This document shows positions 17,553-27,729 of a DNA stretch of 34,911 nucleotides, one piece after another (position 1 is the first letter of the stretch; each line of letters starts with the position of its first letter). The notes beneath the pieces were generated by a model. That model made no database searches and was not told the origin of the DNA. It saw only the letters and a list, made by a program, of their open reading frames with translations. Source of the DNA: Burkholderiales bacterium (GTDB taxonomy: Bacteria; Pseudomonadota; Gammaproteobacteria; Burkholderiales; Burkholderiaceae); the NCBI GenBank assembly GCA_947371645.1, contig CANBQJ010000011.1, forward strand, positions 1 to 34,911, read 5' to 3'. Made by a program: the position numbers and the translations under genes.

Positions 17553-20500
17553 ACCCGTCCCGCCCCTTCATCGAACGACCGGTGGCCACCTCGCTGCTCA
17601 TGCTGGCCATCGTGCTGGTCGGCTGGCTGGCCTACCGCTTGCTGCCCTTGTCTGCACTGCCTGAAGTGGACTACCCCACCATCGAGGTGAGCACCCTGTA
17701 CCCCGGTGCCAGCCCGGACGTGATGTCCACCATGGTGAGCGCACCACTGGAACGCCAGTTCGGCCAGATGCCCGGCCTCACCCAGATGCACACCAGCAGC
17801 TCTGGCGGCGCTTCGGTGATCACGCTGCGCTTCAGCCTGGAGCTGTCGCTGGACGTGGCCGAGCAGGAAGTGCAGGCCGCCATCAATGCCGCCAGCAACC
17901 TGCTCCCGGCGGACTTGCCCATGCCACCGGTCTACAGCAAGGTCAACCCGGCGGACGCGCCAGTGCTGACCCTGGCCATCACGTCGGCCACCCTGCCTGT
18001 CACCCGCGTGCATGAACTGGTGGAGAGCCGCCTGGCACCGAAGTTGTCGCAGCTGCCGGGCGTGGGCCTGGTGAGCATCGCGGGCAGCCGCAGGCCGGCC
18101 GTGCGCATCCGCAACCATCCCGACACGCTGGCCGCCCTGGGCCTGAGCCAGGACGACATCCGCACCGCCGTCACCGCCGCCAACGTCAACCAGGCGAAAG
18201 GCAGCCTGGACGGCGCATTGCGCGCCTCGACCATCGACGCCAACGACCAGCTCAAGTCCGCCGATGAATACCGAGCGCTGATCATCGCCTGGAAGAACGG
18301 CCGTCCCATCCGCTTGCAGGACGTGGCCGAGGTGGTTGATGGCGCCGAGAACGTGCGGCTGGCCGCATGGGCAGACCGCACGCCGGGCATCATCCTGCAG
18401 GTGCGCCGCCAACCTGGCGCCAACGTGATCGCCACCGTGGACCGCGTCAAGGAGTGGCTGCCCAAGCTGCAGCCGTCGCTGCCGGCCTCATTGGACGTGC
18501 GCATCCTGTCTGACCGCACCACCACCATCCGCGCATCAGTGGAAGACACAGAGTTCGAGCTGCTGCTCGCCGTGGCCCTGGTGGTCATGGTGATCTTCGT
18601 GTTCCTGCGCAGCTTCTCGGCCACCCTGATCCCGGCCGTGGCCGTGCCCTTATCGCTGGTGGGCACCTTCGGCGTCATGTACCTGGCGGGGTATTCGATC
18701 AACAACCTCACGCTGATGGCGCTGACCATCGCCACGGGCTTCGTGGTCGATGACGCCATCGTGATGATCGAAAACATCGCCCGCCTGATTGAAGAGGGCC
18801 AGACGCCCATGCAGGCCGCCCTGGAAGGCAGCCGGCAGATCGGTTTCACCATCATCTCGCTGACGGTCTCGCTGATGGCCGTGCTCATTCCCTTGCTGTT
18901 CATGGGCGATGTGGTGGGCCGCTTGTTCCACGAGTTCGCCATCACCCTGGCCATGGCCATCCTGATCTCGGCCGTGGTGTCGCTCACGCTGACGCCGATG
19001 ATGAGCGCCCGCCTCCTCAAGGCCCACAGCGGGGGCGGTCATGAACACGGCGGCTGGCTGATGCAGCGCATCCTGGGCGCGTATGAGCGCTCGCTGGATG
19101 TGGTGCTGCGCCACCCGCGCATCACCCTGCTGACCTTCGGTGCCACCCTCGCGCTGACGGTGGGGCTGTATGCCCTGGTACCCAAGGGCTTTTTCCCGGT
19201 GCAAGACACCGGCCTGATCCAGGTGGTGACCGAAGCCCCGGCACGTACCAGCTTCGAAGCCATGTCCCGCCACCAGCAGGACCTGGCGGATGCGCTGCTG
19301 CATGACCCGGACGTGGCCAGCATCGCCTCCTTCATCGGGGTGGACGGCGCCAATGCCACGCTGAATGCAGGGCGCATGCAGATCACGCTCAAACCCTGGG
19401 GCGTGCGCCGCGCCGAGGTGTCCGAGGTCATCGCCCGGCTGCAGTCTGCCGCCAGCCGGGTGCCAGGCTTCACCGCCTATTTCCAGCCGGTGCAGGACCT
19501 CACCGTGGAAGACCGCGTCTCTCGCACCCAGTATCAGCTGCTGTTGAGTTCACCCGATGACGCTGCCTTGCGCCAGGGTGCACAGGCATTGAACGATGCG
19601 CTGGGCCAGCGGCCTGAGCTGGCGGGCGTCACCAGCGACCTGCAAGACCGCGGTCAACAGGCCTACCTGAAGATCGACCGTGAGGCCGCCGGTCGCCTGG
19701 GCGTGACGGTGGCCGCCATCGACACCGCGCTGTACAACGCCTTTGGCCAGCGTCAGATCTCGACCATCTACACGCAGTCCAGCCAATACCGTGTGGTGCT
19801 GGAGTCCACACTGCAAGGCGGCCCCCAAACCATCCTGCAGCTCAAGGTGCCTGGTGCCACCGTGTCCGCCACAGGCACGACCACGCCCACACAGGTGCCC
19901 TTGGCCTCGGTGGCCACCATCGAGTCGCGTGAGGCCCCACTGCTGATTCAGCACGTGGCCCAGTTCCCGGCCACCACGCTGTCGTTCAACCTGGCACCAG
20001 GCTTTGCATTGGGCGATGCCGTGGCGGCCATCGAGGCCGAACAACACCGCCTGGAAGCCGACGGCCAGCTGCCCCGAAGCGTGGAAGTTCAGTTCCAGGG
20101 CGCGGCGGCAGCCTTCCGCGACTCGCTGACCGGCACCCTGCTGCTGGTGGCGGCCGCCGTGGTCACCATGTACATCGTGCTGGGGGTGCTGTATGAGAGC
20201 TATGTCCACCCGCTGACCATCCTGTCCACCTTGCCCTCGGCAGGCCTGGGTGCGCTGCTGGCATTGCTGGCGGCCAGGCTGGACCTGGGCATCATCGCGG
20301 TGATCGGCATCGTGCTGCTGATTGGCATCGTCAAGAAGAACGCCATCATGATGATCGACTTCGCGCTCGATGCCCAACGCCACCAGGGCTTGGGCCCGCG
20401 TGCCGCGATTCGCCAGGCCTGCCTGCTGCGCCTGAGGCCCATCCTGATGACCACCATGGCCGCCTTGCTGGGCGCCTTGCCCCTGATGATCGGCCAGGGC

Positions 20501-20671
20501 GTGGGCCACGAACTGCGCCACCCGCTGGGTGTGACCCTGGTGGGCGGCCTGATCGTGAGCCAGCTGCTCACGCTCTACACCACGCCGGTGATCTACCTGG
20601 GCTTTGCAGCGCTGGCCGAGCGCTGGCAGGCCTGGCGCGGCAAGGCCTTGCTGTCATCGGAGTCAGCGTGA
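17549..20671 (+). CDS. RND multidrug transporter subunit, MdtB-like
   Basis: Proton-driven inner-membrane RND pump subunit, 1040 residues. It begins [20 protein letters not shown], has the first periplasmic porter loop ([20 protein letters not shown]), the TM4 acidic pair Asp401-Asp402 ([10 protein letters not shown]), a second porter region, and the TM10-11 motif [15 protein letters not shown]. Length and motifs fit the MdtB/MdtC class, whose members form heterotrimers. The ATG overlaps the adaptor stop (ATGA at 17549) and its own stop overlaps the next start (GTGA at 20668), so translation is coupled. Both acidic residues needed for proton relay are present. Substrates are not predictable; MdtABC in E. 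coli exports bile salts, novobiocin and other compounds. Confidence 0.93.
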   Translation: MNPSRPFIERPVATSLLMLAIVLVGWLAYRLLPLSALPEVDYPTIEVSTLYPGASPDVMSTMVSAPLERQFGQMPGLTQMHTSSSGGASVITLRFSLELSLDVAEQEVQAAINAASNLLPADLPMPPVYSKVNPADAPVLTLAITSATLPVTRVHELVESRLAPKLSQLPGVGLVSIAGSRRPAVRIRNHPDTLAALGLSQDDIRTAVTAANVNQAKGSLDGALRASTIDANDQLKSADEYRALIIAWKNGRPIRLQDVAEVVDGAENVRLAAWADRTPGIILQVRRQPGANVIATVDRVKEWLPKLQPSLPASLDVRILSDRTTTIRASVEDTEFELLLAVALVVMVIFVFLRSFSATLIPAVAVPLSLVGTFGVMYLAGYSINNLTLMALTIATGFVVDDAIVMIENIARLIEEGQTPMQAALEGSRQIGFTIISLTVSLMAVLIPLLFMGDVVGRLFHEFAITLAMAILISAVVSLTLTPMMSARLLKAHSGGGHEHGGWLMQRILGAYERSLDVVLRHPRITLLTFGATLALTVGLYALVPKGFFPVQDTGLIQVVTEAPARTSFEAMSRHQQDLADALLHDPDVASIASFIGVDGANATLNAGRMQITLKPWGVRRAEVSEVIARLQSAASRVPGFTAYFQPVQDLTVEDRVSRTQYQLLLSSPDDAALRQGAQALNDALGQRPELAGVTSDLQDRGQQAYLKIDREAAGRLGVTVAAIDTALYNAFGQRQISTIYTQSSQYRVVLESTLQGGPQTILQLKVPGATVSATGTTTPTQVPLASVATIESREAPLLIQHVAQFPATTLSFNLAPGFALGDAVAAIEAEQHRLEADGQLPRSVEVQFQGAAAAFRDSLTGTLLLVAAAVVTMYIVLGVLYESYVHPLTILSTLPSAGLGALLALLAARLDLGIIAVIGIVLLIGIVKKNAIMMIDFALDAQRHQGLGPRAAIRQACLLRLRPILMTTMAALLGALPLMIGQGVGHELRHPLGVTLVGGLIVSQLLTLYTTPVIYLGFAALAERWQAWRGKALLSSESA

Positions 20672-23600
20672 ACATCTCATCGCCCTTCATCCACCGGCCG
20701 GTGGCCACCACCCTGATCACCATCGGCGTGGTGCTGGCCGGTCTGCTGGGCTTTGCCAGGCTGCCCATCGCCCCGCTGCCACAGGTGGACTTCCCCACCA
20801 TCAACGTCGGTGCCAACCTGCCCGGCGCCAGCCCCGATACCATGGCCGCCACCGTGGCCACACCGCTGGAGCGGGCCCTGGGCAACATCGCGGGCGTGAC
20901 CGAGATCACCTCGCGCTCGTCACTGGGCAACACCAGCATCACCCTGCAGTTCGACCTCAACCGCGACATCGACGGCGCCGCGCGCGACGTGCAGTCGGCC
21001 ATCAACGCGGCACGCACCCTGCTGCCCAGCGGCATGCCCAGCAACCCGACCTACCGCAAAGTCAACCCGGCAGATTCGCCCATCATGGTGCTGTCGCTGA
21101 CTTCGGCCACACGCAGCCGCGGCCAGATGTACGACGTGGCCTCCACCGTGCTGGCACAGCGCCTGGCGCAAGTTCAGGGCGTGGGCCAGGTCAACGTGGC
21201 CGGGGCCGCACTGCCGGCCGTGCGCGTCGAGCTCGACCCCGACAAGCTGGCCAGCCGTCAGATCCCCATCGACGCCGTGCGTCAGGCCATTGTGGCCACC
21301 AATGTGAACCGCCCCAAGGGCAGCCTGGAAGCCGGCGACACGCACTGGCAGGTCGGCGCCAACGACCAGGCCATGACGGCAGCGGATTTCGCGCCCACCA
21401 TCCTCACCTACCGCGCCGGTGCGGCGGTGCGCCTGCGCGATGTGGCCGATGTCATTGATTCCGTCCAGGACGTGCGCAACGACGGCATGGCCAACGACCA
21501 GCCCGCCGTGGTCCTGCTGATCATGAAAGCGCCGGGCGCCAACGTCATCGAGACGGTGCAACGCATTCGCGAGGTGCTGCCCCGCTTGCAGGCATCGATC
21601 CCAGCTGCCATCGACTTCAAGGTCGTCAGCGACCGCACGCCCAGCATCCGCAACGCCATGCGCGAAGTCGAGCGATCGCTGGCTGTGGCCATCGGCCTGG
21701 TCATCCTGGTTGTGCTGGCCTTCCTGCGCGATGGGCGCGCCACCCTGCTCCCCGCGGTGGCCGTGCCGGTGTCGCTGGCCGGCACCCTGGGCCTGATGTA
21801 CCTGCTCGACTACAGCCTGGACAACCTCTCCGCCATGGCCCTCACCGTGGCCACGGGCTTCGTGGTCGACGACGCCATCGTGGTGGCCGAGAACATCAAC
21901 CGGCACCTGGAAAAGGGCTTCAGCCCGCTGCAGGCCGCTTTGCGTGGCGCCAGCGAGATCGGCTTCACCGTGGTGTCCATCAGCATCTCGCTGATCGCCG
22001 TCTTCATCCCCATCCTGCTGATGGGCGGGGTTGTCGGGCGCCTGTTCCGCGAATTTGCCGTGGTGCTCAGCTGCGCCATCCTGGTTTCCATGGTGGTGTC
22101 GCTCACCGTCACGCCCATGATGGCCGCGCGCTTGCTCAAAGCACCTGTGCGCGATGTCCGGCCGGTCAGCGGCCTGCGCGCCTTGCTGGGCCGCATGGGG
22201 CAACTGGTCACGTTCGGCTACCGCCACTCGCTCAAAGGCGCCTTGCGCCACCCGCTGCTGACGCTGGCGGTGCTGGCCGGGGTCGTCGTGCTCAACGTCA
22301 AGCTGTATGGCCTGATCCCCAAGTCCTTCTTCCCGCAGCAGGACAACGGCCTGTTGATCGGCAACGTGCAGGCCGACCAGGCTTCGTCCTTCCAGGCCAT
22401 GCAGCTGCGCATGAGGCGCTTCATGAAGGTCCTGCGGGCTGACCCGGCCGTGGCCCAGGTCACCGCATCGACGGGTGGCGGCGGCGGTCCGGGTGGTGGT
22501 GGCAGCAACTCGGCCACCTTCTTTGTCAACCTCAAGCCGCTGACAGAGCGCACCGACAACGCCGACGCCGTGATCACCCGCCTGCGGCGCACGCTGGGGC
22601 GCGAGCCCGGCGCCAATCTCTTTCTTTTCCCTGCACAAGACCTGCGCATCGGCGGGCGGCCCGGCAATGCGCAGTTCCAGTACACGGTGCTGGCCGACGA
22701 CGTCGACGACCTGCGCCGCTGGGGGCCACGGGTGCGCAACGCGCTGACCAAGCTGCCCGAATTGGCTGACGTCAACACCGACCAGCAGGACAAGGGAGAG
22801 CAGACCCAGGTGGTGATCGACCGCGAAGCCGCCACCCGACTGGGCGTCAACGTGGCCAGCATCGACACGGCGCTCAACGACGCCTTCGGCCAGCGCCAGG
22901 TGGGCGTGATCTACAACCCGCTCAACCAGTACCGCGTGGTGATGGAGTGGGCGCCGGCCTTCCTTCAGGCACCGGCATCGTTGCAACGTGTGGAGGTGTT
23001 CAACAAGACCGGCGAAGGCGTGCCACTGGCTTCTTTTGCCCACATCGCCCGCAGCAACACCCCGCTCACGGTCAACCACCAGAGCGGCACGCCCGCCAGC
23101 ACCATCAGCTACAACCTGGCGCCGGGCGTGTCGATGTCCCAGGCCACCCAGGCCATCGACGAGGCCGTGCACGACCTGGGCCTGCCCACCTCGGTCCGGG
23201 GCGGCGCTCAAGGCACGGCCAATGCCTTCCAGCAGTCGCTGTCCACCCAGCCGCTGCTGATCGGCACGGCCATCCTGGCCATCTACCTGGTGCTGGGCAT
23301 GCTGTATGAGAGCCTCATCCACCCGGTGACCATCCTGTCGACGCTGCCGTCTGCCGGCGTGGGCGCCTTGCTGGCCTTGATGGCCTGCGGCACCGACTTT
23401 TCGATCATCGCCCTCATCGGCGTGATTCTGCTGATCGGCATCGTCAAGAAGAACGCCATCATGATGATCGACTTCGCCATCATGCGGCAGCGCCAGGGTC
23501 GGCTCAGCGCCAGCCAGGCCATCTACCAGGCGGCCTGCCTGCGTGCCCGCCCCATCATGATGACGACGGCCGCCGCCATGCTGGGCGCAGTGCCCCTGGC

Positions 23601-23793
23601 CATCGGGCACGGCGAAGGTGCCGAACTGCGCCAGCCCCTGGGCATCGCCATCGTGGGCGGCCTGGCGCTCAGCCAGCTGCTCACCCTCTACACCACACCG
23701 GTGGTCTACGTGCTGATGGACAGGCTGCGGCCTGCGCGCACACGTGGCCAGCCCGCACCCGCTGCGCTCTCTCTGCAAGCTGCTCATGGTTGA
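20668..23793 (+). CDS. RND multidrug transporter subunit, MdtC-like
   Basis: Second RND subunit of the same pump, 1041 residues and clearly paralogous to its upstream neighbour. It has [19 protein letters not shown] at the start, [20 protein letters not shown] in the porter domain, Asp401-Asp402 ([15 protein letters not shown]) in TM4, and [15 protein letters not shown] near the C-terminus. A Gly-rich insert ([18 protein letters not shown]) sits in the second porter loop. The GTG start at 20668 overlaps the mdtB-like stop and is preceded by GGAG. Both subunits keep the proton-relay Asp pair. The 3' end overlaps the start of the outer-membrane factor gene by 8 nt. Confidence 0.93.
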   Translation: MNISSPFIHRPVATTLITIGVVLAGLLGFARLPIAPLPQVDFPTINVGANLPGASPDTMAATVATPLERALGNIAGVTEITSRSSLGNTSITLQFDLNRDIDGAARDVQSAINAARTLLPSGMPSNPTYRKVNPADSPIMVLSLTSATRSRGQMYDVASTVLAQRLAQVQGVGQVNVAGAALPAVRVELDPDKLASRQIPIDAVRQAIVATNVNRPKGSLEAGDTHWQVGANDQAMTAADFAPTILTYRAGAAVRLRDVADVIDSVQDVRNDGMANDQPAVVLLIMKAPGANVIETVQRIREVLPRLQASIPAAIDFKVVSDRTPSIRNAMREVERSLAVAIGLVILVVLAFLRDGRATLLPAVAVPVSLAGTLGLMYLLDYSLDNLSAMALTVATGFVVDDAIVVAENINRHLEKGFSPLQAALRGASEIGFTVVSISISLIAVFIPILLMGGVVGRLFREFAVVLSCAILVSMVVSLTVTPMMAARLLKAPVRDVRPVSGLRALLGRMGQLVTFGYRHSLKGALRHPLLTLAVLAGVVVLNVKLYGLIPKSFFPQQDNGLLIGNVQADQASSFQAMQLRMRRFMKVLRADPAVAQVTASTGGGGGPGGGGSNSATFFVNLKPLTERTDNADAVITRLRRTLGREPGANLFLFPAQDLRIGGRPGNAQFQYTVLADDVDDLRRWGPRVRNALTKLPELADVNTDQQDKGEQTQVVIDREAATRLGVNVASIDTALNDAFGQRQVGVIYNPLNQYRVVMEWAPAFLQAPASLQRVEVFNKTGEGVPLASFAHIARSNTPLTVNHQSGTPASTISYNLAPGVSMSQATQAIDEAVHDLGLPTSVRGGAQGTANAFQQSLSTQPLLIGTAILAIYLVLGMLYESLIHPVTILSTLPSAGVGALLALMACGTDFSIIALIGVILLIGIVKKNAIMMIDFAIMRQRQGRLSASQAIYQAACLRARPIMMTTAAAMLGAVPLAIGHGEGAELRQPLGIAIVGGLALSQLLTLYTTPVVYVLMDRLRPARTRGQPAPAALSLQAAHG

Positions 23794-25285
23794 CCTCCTC
23801 TTCCCCGTTGCCCGCACAGCTCAACACCCTGTCGTGCGCCCGCTGGCCCTGGCCGTCTGCCTGGCCCTGAGCCTGGGTGGCTGCAGCGTCACACGGGTGG
23901 CCCCGCCCGCCGAGCCCGCGGCGCCAACCCGCTTCATCGAGGAGGGCGCCTGGGAGCGCGCGCCGGCCGCCTCGCCACTGCCACAGGCATGGTGGACGGT
24001 GTTCCATGACGCCCAGCTCGACGCCCTGATGAACCACCTGCCCACGGGCAACATCAACCTGCAGGCTCTGGCCTTGCAGGTGCGAGCGGCCCAGGCCACG
24101 GTATCGGCCAGCCAGCAGGCCTTCTTGCCGAGCGTTGGCCTGAATGCCTCGGCCAGCCGCAATGCCACGGTGAACACAGGCAACCCGTCGAACGGCGGCA
24201 ATGAAGCCACGCTGGGCAAATCGGTGCAAATGGGCGCCACAGCCAGTTGGGAGCTGGACCTCTGGGGCCGCTTGGGCCAGGCCCGAGAGGTCGCCCAGGC
24301 ACAGAGCCTGGCCAGCCAGGCCGACCTGTCCGCGGCCCTGCTGTCTGCGCAGGCCACCTTCGTTCAGACCTACCTCTCGTGGCGCAGCACGCAAGTCCAA
24401 ACCGACGTCCTCACGCGGACAGCTCAGGCCAACGAGAAGGCGCTGGAGATCACCCAGGCCCGCTACCAGGGCGGCATGGTGACCCGTGCCGACGTGCTGC
24501 AGGCCGACACGCAGTTGCAGACCGTGCGGGCCCAACTGGCCGACGTGCGCGCGCAGGCAGGCCAGTTGCGCCAGAGCCTGGCGGGCCTGCTGGGCACCAC
24601 GGCAGAGGGCCTGCCGCTGGAGTCACGTGGCGACGCCACCGCGGCGTCCTCCGCACTGCTCAGCCTGCCGGAGCCACCGCCGCTCCCTACCTTGCTGCCC
24701 AGCCAGGTTCTGAGCCAGCGGCCGGACGTCCAGGCCGCACGCCAACGGGTGGTGGCGGCCTACACCCAGATCGGCGTCACCGATGCGGCCTGGTTGCCCA
24801 GCTTCGACCTGGCTGCGTCGGCTGGCTACAAGGGCAGCACCGTTGCCTCGCTGCTCAGCGCGCCCCACCTCTACTGGTCACTGGGGCCAAGCGTGGCGGC
24901 ATCGCTGCTGGATGGCGGGCAGCGGCAACTGGCCAGCCAGCAGGCCCGCATCAACGGCGAAGCCAGCAGCCTGGCCTATCGGCAGGTGGTGCTCAACGCC
25001 ATCCAGGAAGTGGAGGGCAACCTGATCCTGGCGCGGGAGCTGGCACAGGAACAGGAGGCACTGGACAGGGCGCGTCTGTCGGCGCAACAGAACCTCGACA
25101 TCGTGCTGGCGCAATACGGCGCCGGCACCGTGAGCTACCTGGCCGTGACCACTGCGCAAGCTGCGCTGCTCAACAGCGAACTGAGCTGGCTGGCCGTGCG
25201 CAACCGCCAGCTAGCCGCGTCCACCGTACTGCTCAAAAATCTGGGCGGCGACTGGTCCACAGCCTCGCCGACGGCACCTCGGTGA
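23786..25285 (+). CDS. Outer-membrane factor lipoprotein (NodT/OprM type) of the RND pump
   Basis: TolC-like exit duct, 499 residues. A lipoprotein signal ends LALSLGGC-S, followed by WWTVFHDAQLDALM and two repeats of OEP helices (NLQALALQVRAAQATVSASQQAFLPSVG and RPDVQAARQRVVAAYTQIGV, each a halved OMF repeat), with SWELDLWGRLGQ between. The ATG at 23786 is chosen because it gives a compact lipoprotein signal; an in-frame start at 23744 is possible. Overlap with the mdtC-like gene shows it is the fourth gene of the operon, so the pump carries its own outer-membrane partner and need not borrow a TolC encoded elsewhere. Confidence 0.92.
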   Translation: MVDLLFPVARTAQHPVVRPLALAVCLALSLGGCSVTRVAPPAEPAAPTRFIEEGAWERAPAASPLPQAWWTVFHDAQLDALMNHLPTGNINLQALALQVRAAQATVSASQQAFLPSVGLNASASRNATVNTGNPSNGGNEATLGKSVQMGATASWELDLWGRLGQAREVAQAQSLASQADLSAALLSAQATFVQTYLSWRSTQVQTDVLTRTAQANEKALEITQARYQGGMVTRADVLQADTQLQTVRAQLADVRAQAGQLRQSLAGLLGTTAEGLPLESRGDATAASSALLSLPEPPPLPTLLPSQVLSQRPDVQAARQRVVAAYTQIGVTDAAWLPSFDLAASAGYKGSTVASLLSAPHLYWSLGPSVAASLLDGGQRQLASQQARINGEASSLAYRQVVLNAIQEVEGNLILARELAQEQEALDRARLSAQQNLDIVLAQYGAGTVSYLAVTTAQAALLNSELSWLAVRNRQLAASTVLLKNLGGDWSTASPTAPR

Positions 25286-25315
25286 CACGCTGCACAGCCC
25301 TGAGACCCGTCGCTC

Positions 25316-25331
25316 GGCCGGGGCACCGGCC
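25316..25331 (+). terminator. Possible hairpin terminator after the RND operon
   Basis: GGCCGG-GGCA-CCGGCC, a GC-rich 6-bp stem 31 nt past the outer-membrane factor stop. There is no T-run, so it is at best a weak or rho-assisted terminator. Confidence 0.3.
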
Positions 25332-25410
25332 CATCCTCCGCAGCTGAAGCGGAATCTCAGTCGACCCCATGAGTCGACATGCCTGCTGCCCCGCCACCAT
25401 TTGCGCGCCA

Positions 25411-25431
25411 GTCAACACCAGGTGTTGACTT
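25411..25431. promoter_or_regulatory. Perfect 21-nt palindrome upstream of tonB (activator-site candidate)
   Basis: Ten-base arms AGTCAACACC and GGTGTTGACT flank a single A. It is centred 76 nt upstream of the -24 GG of the sigma-54 promoter at 25496 and about 101 nt before the predicted start site, the classic place for an enhancer-binding protein. The arms contain TCAACA/TGTTGA, the hexamer found at similar distances before the other three sigma-54 promoters. It lies in the 378-nt gene-free stretch 25286-25663, which otherwise holds a GTCGAC repeat (25360-25378) and a weak hairpin. Confidence 0.65.
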
Positions 25432-25495
25432 GCGTACATGCACGCACCACAGCCGGATCGCCATTTGCCTTGGAAGCCCCTTTCCATCGGGGTTC

Positions 25496-25511
25496 TGGCA
25501 CACGCATTGCT
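25496..25511 (+). promoter_or_regulatory. Sigma-54 (-24/-12) promoter of the tonB-exbB-exbD operon
   Basis: TGGCACACGCATTGCT matches TGGCACG-N4-TTGCW at 11 of 12 positions; GG (25497-25498) and GC (25509-25510) are correctly spaced. Predicted start near 25522 leaves a leader of about 140 nt before the tonB ATG at 25664. No Fur-box-like sequence was noticed, which is unusual for a tonB operon. Confidence 0.8.
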
Positions 25512-25663
25512 GCATGCAGCGCGCATTTCCGGCTGCCATTTCGGCCATCCGTTGCAACGCCACCGGGCGGATGGATATGTGAAATGAGCAGTTGCCCGCC
25601 TGGCATACCCATCCCTAGGATGCACGCCATTCGGCTCGATTCCACATCTTCTCTTGACGCCCC

Positions 25664-26317
25664 ATGAGTGCTTACGCAGCTTCCTATGAACCCGAAGGCA
25701 AACGCAGTTTCACTGGCGTGGCCGTGGTGTTCTTCATCCATGCCCTGGTGATCTACGCTTTGGTTTCCGGCCTGGCCCGCAAGGTGGTCGACGTGGTCAA
25801 GTCCCCGCTGGACGCCACGCTGATCGAAGAAAAGAAGATCGACGAGCCACCCAAGCCCAAAGAAATCGTGCCGCCACCGCCCAAGCTGGAGGCACCACCC
25901 CCGCCATTCGTGCCGCCGCCCGAGGTGGTGGTCACTCAGGCGCCACCCGAGCCCACCATCCAGGCCGTGGTGCAGACCCCGCCGCCCAAGCCCGTTGACA
26001 TCGCCCCGACGCCGGTGGCGCCGCCGGCCCCGGTTGCACCGCCCGCACCACCCAAGCCTCAGAAGGTGTCCGTGGGTGTGGCCTGCCCCAAGCGCGCAGA
26101 AGTGAACCGCCCCACCCAGTTCGATGGCATTGCCGGTGAAGTGAAGGTGCGCATCACCGTCAGCGACAGCAAGGTGGCTGGCATCGAGATCCTGGGCTCC
26201 AAGCCCAAAGGCATGTTCGACGGCGCCGTCCGTGAATCCCTGGCCAAGTGGGTCTGCACCACTGGCCCTGGCGAAACCGTCATCGCAGAAACCGTTTTCA
26301 ATTTCACCGCGGATTGA
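25664..26317 (+). CDS. tonB: Energy transducer TonB, atypical C-terminal domain
   Basis: 217 residues. A single N-terminal membrane span (FTGVAVVFFIHALVIYALVSG, cut here as residues 16-36) carries His26, the counterpart of the functionally important TM histidine of TonB. A Pro/Lys/Glu-rich periplasm-spanning region follows (residues 60-133, many PP and PKP units). The C-terminal TonB-like fold (about 155-215) reads GEVKVRITVSDSKVAGIEIL, SLAKWVCTT and ETVFNF. It lacks the usual YP-x-x-A entry and has two cysteines (Cys141, Cys198) that could form a periplasmic disulfide. It heads an operon with exbB, two exbD and a TPR gene, behind a sigma-54 promoter, and is the likely partner of the receptor at 8623-11607. 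Confidence 0.9.
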   Translation: MSAYAASYEPEGKRSFTGVAVVFFIHALVIYALVSGLARKVVDVVKSPLDATLIEEKKIDEPPKPKEIVPPPPKLEAPPPPFVPPPEVVVTQAPPEPTIQAVVQTPPPKPVDIAPTPVAPPAPVAPPAPPKPQKVSVGVACPKRAEVNRPTQFDGIAGEVKVRITVSDSKVAGIEILGSKPKGMFDGAVRESLAKWVCTTGPGETVIAETVFNFTAD

Positions 26318-26370
26318 TGCTCTGCGCACACACCGCTCTCTTCATCCGTTCAGCGCAAGCAAGCAAGACC

Positions 26371-27261
26371 ATGCAAACCAAGTTCAAATCGACCATCGCC
26401 AGCGCCCTTTTCGGCATCGCTGCTTCCATCAGCCTCGCTTCCCTCTTGAGCCTGCCGCAAAGCAGCGAGGCAGCCACCGTTGACGTCAAGCCCATCCTGG
26501 TGGCACAGGCCGACACCGGCAAGCCCGCAGAGGCCACCAGCACGGCGCCCACGGCCACCGCTGCACCCGTGGCCAAAGAAGAGGTCGACAACCCCTATGG
26601 CCTCGGCGCCCTGTGGGCCCAGGGTGACTTCGTCGCCCGAGGCACGCTCACCATCCTCGTGCTCTTCAGCTTCGGCAGCTGGTACATCCTGATCACCAAG
26701 CTGGTGGAAAGCCTCAAGCTCAGCCGCGAAGCCACCGACGCCCGCAAGAACTTCTTCAAGGCAGCAGATCTGCAAGAAGGCGCAGCCAAGCTCAAGGAGG
26801 GCGGTGCCTTCCGCTACGTTGCCGAAACCGGCCTGCTGGCCAGCGAGCACCATGAAGGCGAGCTGACCGTGCACATCGACCGCAACACCTGGATCACCTC
26901 CAGCATCGAGCGCGCCGTGGGTGACATCCAGTCGCGCCTGCAAAACGGCCTCGCCTTCCTGGGCACCGTCGGCTCTACCGCACCGTTCATCGGCTTGTTC
27001 GGCACGGTGTGGGGCATCTATCACGCCCTGACCGCCATCGGCATCGCAGGCCAGGCATCGATCGACAAGGTGGCAGGCCCTGTGGGTGAAGCCCTGATCA
27101 TGACCGCCATCGGTCTGGCTGTGGCGGTGCCCGCCGTGCTGGGCTACAACTGGCTGGTGCGTCGCAACAAGGTCACGCTGGACGCCGTGCGCAGCTTCAG
27201 CGCCGACTTGCACGGCGTGTTGATCGGCGCCAAGTCGGCCAACGCCCGCCGAGCAGCCTGA
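26371..27261 (+). CDS. exbB: ExbB proton-channel subunit with N-terminal extension
   Basis: MotA/TolQ/ExbB-family inner-membrane protein, 296 residues against about 240 for E. coli ExbB. The extra length is an N-terminal signal-like segment (ASALFGIAASISLASLLSLP) plus an Ala/Thr/Pro-rich stretch to about residue 75. Three membrane spans follow: TLTILVLFSFGSWYILITK, FLGTVGSTAPFIGLFGTVWG and LIMTAIGLAVAVPAVLGYN. The last two carry the conserved Thr/Gly-rich channel helices. With ExbD it converts proton motive force into TonB motion. The ATG at 26371 has only a weak upstream site. It lies 53 nt after tonB and 18 nt before the first exbD. Confidence 0.93.
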   Translation: MQTKFKSTIASALFGIAASISLASLLSLPQSSEAATVDVKPILVAQADTGKPAEATSTAPTATAAPVAKEEVDNPYGLGALWAQGDFVARGTLTILVLFSFGSWYILITKLVESLKLSREATDARKNFFKAADLQEGAAKLKEGGAFRYVAETGLLASEHHEGELTVHIDRNTWITSSIERAVGDIQSRLQNGLAFLGTVGSTAPFIGLFGTVWGIYHALTAIGIAGQASIDKVAGPVGEALIMTAIGLAVAVPAVLGYNWLVRRNKVTLDAVRSFSADLHGVLIGAKSANARRAA

Positions 27262-27279
27262 CCGCGCAGGAGACATGAC

Positions 27280-27705
27280 ATGGCGATTTCCCTGAAGTCG
27301 GGTGATGCGGAAGACGAAGTCAACTCCTCCATCAACACGACGCCACTGGTGGACGTGATGCTGGTGCTGCTGATCATCTTCCTCATCACCATCCCGGTGG
27401 TGCGGCAGACAGTTCAACTCAACCTGCCCAGCGAAAAAAACATCGCACGCCAGACCCGCCCCGAGAACATCGAGATCTCGGTGGACAGTGAAGGCAAGAC
27501 CTACTGGAACGGCCAGCTGCTGGCCAGCAGCGATGAACTGTTCGACAAGCTCAAGGTGGAGACCGTGAAGGTGCCTCAGCCTGAGGTGCACATCCGGGGC
27601 GACCAAAAGACCAAGTACGAACACGTGGGCCGCGTGATGTTCACGGCCCAGCGCGCAGCGATCGCCAAGATCAGCTTCGTGACAGAGCCGCCTGCGAACC
27701 ACTGA
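27280..27705 (+). CDS. exbD: ExbD, first copy
   Basis: 141 residues: cytoplasmic N-tail, one membrane span containing the proton-carrying Asp25 (NTTPLVDVMLVLLIIFLIT), and a periplasmic domain ending in the usual VHIRGDQKTKYEHVGRVM region (written here as part of a longer conserved stretch). The ATG follows GGAGAC by about 6 nt. Second motor component beside exbB; a paralogous exbD follows after 24 nt. Confidence 0.93.
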   Translation: MAISLKSGDAEDEVNSSINTTPLVDVMLVLLIIFLITIPVVRQTVQLNLPSEKNIARQTRPENIEISVDSEGKTYWNGQLLASSDELFDKLKVETVKVPQPEVHIRGDQKTKYEHVGRVMFTAQRAAIAKISFVTEPPANH

Positions 27706-27729
27706 GCCATTGAAAAATTAGGAACCATC

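Noticed and set aside
20920..23817. Very long open frame on the minus strand opposite the mdtC-like gene
   Set aside because: It is the antisense frame of a high-GC gene; its composition is Gln/His/Arg/Gly-rich with no recognisable domain. The same applies to long antisense frames opposite atsA, the receptor, mdtB and the 31670-33430 region.
25355..25378. GTCGAC direct/inverted repeat after the RND operon as an operator
   Set aside because: GTCGAC is itself palindromic and common in GC-rich DNA; two copies 13 nt apart are not convincing alone.
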